From contig CM077594.1 of assembly GCA_039654915.1 (NCBI GenBank), positions 109,506,893-109,570,892 of the forward strand: DNA of 64,000 nt, in the 5' to 3' direction. Below, piece after piece: positions 60,100 to 64,000 of the stretch. The position numbers and the translations under genes were made by a program. This DNA is from Aquilaria yunnanensis. Its lineage: Eukaryota; Streptophyta; Magnoliopsida; Malvales; Thymelaeaceae. Position 1 is the stretch's first letter, and every line of letters starts with the position of its first letter. A model generated the notes under the pieces. The model made no database searches. It was not told the DNA's origin and was given only the letters and a program-made list of their open reading frames with translations.

Positions 60100-60606
60100 A
60101 GGGAAACCGCCTTAATCAATTGATAAATTGTCGTTTTTTCCCCCCTGCTTGCGCGCTCGATTTCCGGGGAAAATGGATTCTCCTGCAATTAAACACGCAA
60201 AAGGCCATGGCTAAGGAATTAGGAAATCGATTTATTGTGTTGAACGTTTTACTTTTATCTTAACTTAACTAATGCATAACAACCAAGATATTCTATTTTT
60301 TATTCATTAAATTATTATCTGTGACTACTATCAACAATTTCTCATTAGCCTTTTTAAATGGTATAAATTTATCATTAAAATTTTATGTTGAGAGCAAATT
60401 TGTCATTAACTGCTAAAATTACTTACTTGATAGACGTGAACAAAAAGGATAAAAATATAAGTTTTAATTCTAAGTTTTATTTACTTCACACTCTATTCCT
60501 AAATTTCTAAATCTATTATTTTCACAATCATTTTAGCTCTAGTAACCCCTTATCATTCGCAATCTTCCACCCTTTCTGCTATTGACACTACCTCCACTCT
60601 TCCACA

Positions 60607-61115
60607 TAAGGATTTCAATGGGTTAAATTTAGGTTATATGATGGTATTCCTACATTGTACCCGTGATTTCAAGCGCTCTACCGACATCCTATCCATTACC
60701 CGTCAGGTGAACAATTTTATATTCATATTCTACCCATTTTTAGATGGGTTAAGTTGGATAAAACCTATCCACCCATCACACCTCCATAATTACAATTTTA
60801 TTAAGTCGTGTTATATTTAATCTTAATTACTGTTAAAAATATTCATTATATCTTATCTATTAAAGAACTCCTGCTTGTTTTTAATTCCATATAAATTATC
60901 TATTATACATTTATTTTCATCACATAACTAATACGAATATGTTATATACACGCGCATACATATATATATGGGTTGGATGTGGGGTGAGATGTGGGGCAAA
61001 TGAACCCTAAACCTGCATCTAACCCAAACCTATTGGCGGGTGGAAAAAGAAAAACCGTATCCAACCCAAACCCGATCTAGATGCCCGTTGGATTGGATAT
61101 ACATTGACATCCTTA
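60607..61115. mobile_element. hAT MITE
   Basis: The ends TAAGGATTTCAATG and (inverted) TAAGGATGTCAATG are flanked by an exact 8-bp duplication, CTTCCACA (60599-60606 and 61116-61123). The interior is AT-rich with 'ccaaccc/gggttgg' motifs near both ends and no coding capacity. Confidence 0.85.
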
Positions 61116-61123
61116 CTTCCACA

Positions 61124-62465
61124 TAAGCTGAGAAAGTTCTGTAGCACAAACTCTAGTTAAATAAGGTTCGATTGAAGCAAGTGGAATTAAATTCAGAGGC
61201 ATTGTAGTTCTAGAACAAATGATTAATTGTAGCAACATTGAAGGGCTGCTTAGCGAGATGAGAAAGGTGAAAAAAAAAATCACTAATAAGGGTGTGTGGT
61301 CAAACATATAGTTTTTTACTCATTTGAGTGTTGTGAAAAATTTAGGTAACTAAGGATTAAAGAGAAAACTTTCAGAGATTTGTTTAAAAGTTGTGTCGTG
61401 AAATATTCCTACAATTTAACGGTAGTAAAATCACCTACAATAAAAATTTTAATTATAAATTTGCCCAAAAAAAATTCAATAACAAAATTGCACTCTCCAT
61501 GGATTTTAGTAGCGAATTTCCTCATTTTCCCTTTGTTTATGGGAGAAATTCTAAGTTGATGGAGTAGAAATTAGGCCAGTCTTGATTTCAAGTCTGATCA
61601 TAGGGTGAGCCTCGATGTGACCACTACTTTGATTTGTTAACATTAACAACCAACATGATTTATGAACAACCGAAATTAGGGAGCAACGGTGCATACGTTT
61701 GCAGATGCATTTCCATAGGAATTCTGTACTGACTGAGATTTATGAATTTTCTTTTCTCGATACAAAGGAGGGAGGTTAAGGGATAGCAGGGAATTGAACC
61801 CTGGACGAGCTAGAGATGTCACATGTTCACTTGGAGTTGGTTTAGTTAACTGAGTCTTCCTTGCCATAATATTGTGCTTAACAGAGTTCAGTGGATTAAT
61901 GGGGTATATTTATAAAAACTTGACAGCAATTCTAAGATTTGGGTAAAAATTAATATATATATATATATAAGACAAGGTGTTAAGTTTAAGTACAAAAGTC
62001 TCATAAAAATGAAATTTACCAATAATAATTTATCAAATCATTGGTAAGCTGTCTAAATTTGAGTGGACTCACATTAAATGACCAATTTATTTTTTTTTAA
62101 ATCATTCAATACTACTTAATGATCTTAGTAAAAAGAGACTTTTCATGTTTTCGTTTGTTTTTGGCATACAGGCTTAGGCAACTTTTGCGATTAAACAATA
62201 GTCTACCATATTTTTACAATACAATTTTATAATAACTAAACATCTATTATAATGGAGCAATTTATTAGTATTGTCAGATATTTGTTATAGCTGAACTCTT
62301 GTCATAATTGAGCATTTTGTATATATTATTAAATAAGGATGACGTTCTTTTATTGAAAGTTTAAATCATGATTGCTAGAAATTATTATTAAGTAAAATTA
62401 AAGAAATCCGAAGAATTTTATTTTTTTCTTTGTGGTATTGACATGATGATTGACAGAAATTACTA
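61124..62465. other. AT-rich stretch without a gene
   Basis: Apart from the SINE-like segment listed separately and a (TA)n run near 61950, I see nothing here. Confidence 0.4.
61690..61870 (-). repeat. SINE-like, tRNA-derived segment
   Basis: On the minus strand a good box-B match, GGGTTCAATTCCCTG, lies at about 61800-61785, and a box-A-like region lies about 50 bp before it. The head does not fold as a tRNA by eye and a clear tail is missing. Confidence 0.4.
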
Positions 62466-62972
62466 GGGTAAATTATGTGATACTCCCAACCTTTGTTTCG
62501 GTCCAGGACCTATTCTTTAGTCCTAAACCTATTAAAAGTTTCTTATTTGATTTTAAATCTATTAAATTTTTTTTGTTTGGCCCTAGTTAGTAATGCTTCA
62601 GTTTGGTTCTCAATTGAATGAAATTTGTTAAGTTTGAGTAACTATTTTATGATAATTTTTTATATTATAATTTAAACTATTTGGCAACTGTATTTCAATA
62701 AAATTAATTTATATAATAATTTTTTTATAGCTAATGGATAATTCAAATCACTAGTTTTATCTATCTATAAAATAGACTTACTTCAATTAGGAAGAAAAAA
62801 TTACCAATTTAAGTTATTTAATGACTTTCAAAAAATTGTTACACTGTTTAAATTTATTATAAGAAAGTTATTGGATATTTTAAATTAGAATTTCAAAAAA
62901 AAATTTCATATAATTCCCTTGTCAAAAGCCAAAGTAAAACAATTTTAATAAGTTTAGAACCAAAATAGAACA
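62466..62972. mobile_element. MULE-type MITE of the 3104 family, right end cut by an LTR element
   Basis: It starts GGGTAAATTATGTGATAC and shares internal phrases with the element at 3104-3690 ('cctaaacctattaaaa', 'ttgaatgaaatttgttaa', 'aataagtttagaacc.aaa'). The right inverted repeat stops abruptly at 'agaacat', where the LTR-like sequence begins. Confidence 0.65.
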
Positions 62973-64000
62973 TGTTGGATTTGTTCCAAGAAAATATTTA
63001 ATTTTGATGATGACAAGTGTATTGTGTTATTGTGTTTAATCTCATTTTATTGGGTCAAAATAGATTTGTTAAAGTTGTGCTTAATTTCCAAGAATGTCAA
63101 GTAATTATCTCAAAAAATATGTTTTGAGAATATTGAGGAAAAATCACTTTTGAAAGAAACTAGTTTGAATCAAGTTTGATTTCAAAATGGCAAGTGTTTT
63201 TAAGTTGTTTTAAGCTTAATCCGTTAAAATCACAGTTTAATAGGTATGTCGTTTACCCAAGTTCAGCTCATTCCCAAGGTTACACCTTAACACGTTAAAC
63301 TGGCTTAATTTGAAAGTTAAGTTTCCTGTAACTTTTGAAACAGCATCAGGTAACCTGTTAAAGAGAGTCTTAACCTGCTAAAGTCGAATTCTGAAGGCTC
63401 CGTTTCAAATACTGTAAGTGGCGCGTTTTGAGCCAAGATTTCAAATGGAACTCAGACCAATCAGAAGACGCCACCTGGATAGCTCTGCCGCGCATTTAAT
63501 GCGCTGTTTCCTGCTGCTTTTTGACCGTTGAAAGGAAAAGTCGAGTTAACAGGTTAAACTCAGAACTTAATTCGAAATCTGGAAGTTCTGTCTTTTCGCG
63601 AAAAACAGAGCAACGGCTCTCCAGTTTTTAAGGGAGCTTTTCAGACATTTCCATGATGGTTTCAACGGTCTAATAGCTTCATAAAGAGTATATTTACACT
63701 AAGAAACAAGTTGTAAAATAACTTGGCAACTAGAAAAAGGAATCATCCATCAAAGAACATAAATTAGAAAAGTTGCCAAGAACTAGTGCTTGTGCTTTCA
63801 TTGGCTTATCTAGCATTGGGTGCTTTGTTCTTACCTTGTAACCACGAATTGTTGAGCTTGTCTTGAGTGGTTGAGTGATTTCCTTGTAAGGGAAAAAGGG
63901 TTAGAAGGGTTTCTAGTTAGCCTTTGGCAAAAACTAGTGAGAGGTGAAGGTAGAAAGATCTACCTAAGTGTTGTATGCCTTTGAAGGCTATTGTGTATCA
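62973..64000 (+). mobile_element. Left LTR (partial) of a SIRE/Maximus-like Copia element
   Basis: It starts TGTTGGATTTGTTCC and soon reads 'aattttgatgatgacaag', a phrase typical of SIRE-type Copia LTR beginnings. The sequence then runs without coding potential to the window edge, in the manner of a 1-kb or longer LTR. The other LTR and the internal region are outside the window. Confidence 0.6.

Noticed and set aside
1..64000. An undescribed multi-gene system such as a defence island or biosynthetic cluster
   Set aside because: The three host genes belong to known unrelated plant families and everything else is transposon-derived or noncoding.

Overview
The window is nuclear DNA of a flowering plant, most likely a eudicot and possibly woody. 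Genes have spliceosomal introns, intergenic DNA is AT-rich, and most of the sequence is transposon-derived. The evidence is three plant gene homologues with recognisable exon structures, and plant-type Stowaway, MULE, hAT, CACTA-like, LINE and Copia elements. I do not assign a species.

Gene-bearing part (about 4.8-17.9 kb). (1) A plus-strand SpoU/TrmH-type RNA 2'-O-methyltransferase gene (4803-7339, five exons). Its first exon is split by a 424-bp nonautonomous hAT element with a perfect 8-bp target duplication. (2) A minus-strand PTEN1-type lipid/protein phosphatase gene (8185-10317, seven coding exons, 413 aa by hand splicing), tail-to-tail with the first. (3) A minus-strand CNGC2/DND1-type cyclic-nucleotide-gated channel gene (14844-17891, eight exons, 707 aa), which appears to use one GC-AG intron. 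A fourth possible gene is only a signal-peptide-like first exon at 57444-57513.

Transposon-rich part. From 1 to 4.8 kb and from 18 to 64 kb I see nested or scattered mobile DNA. There are two Stowaway MITEs (1588-1820, 20183-20418). Mutator-like elements with long inverted repeats lie at 3104-3690, 11302-12510, 21422-25052, about 29600-35220, 59408-60099 and (cut) 62466-62972. A Tip100-type hAT with a transposase frame broken by three stops lies at 30371 to about 34150, inside one of the MULE-like elements. A LINE 3' end lies at 36673-37157.

The largest structure is three layers deep. A decayed Copia retrotransposon (38174-53386) holds an outer hAT element (39093-47343), which holds an inner hAT element (40313-46967). 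The inner element has a perfect 8-bp target duplication and an uninterrupted BED-finger transposase gene (43653-45814). The Copia element itself sits in the second copy of a small tandem duplication. Two TAGGGxTx-ended MITEs (51876-52605 and 53910-54553), a hAT MITE at 60607-61115 and the start of a SIRE-like LTR at 62973 complete the picture.

The host genes do not form an operon or pathway unit; their neighbourhood is ordinary plant synteny. The notable biology is the layered insertion history, an exon disrupted by a mobile element, and one structurally intact, possibly active hAT transposon. I found no prokaryotic-style defence system, CRISPR array, rRNA or intact tRNA gene.
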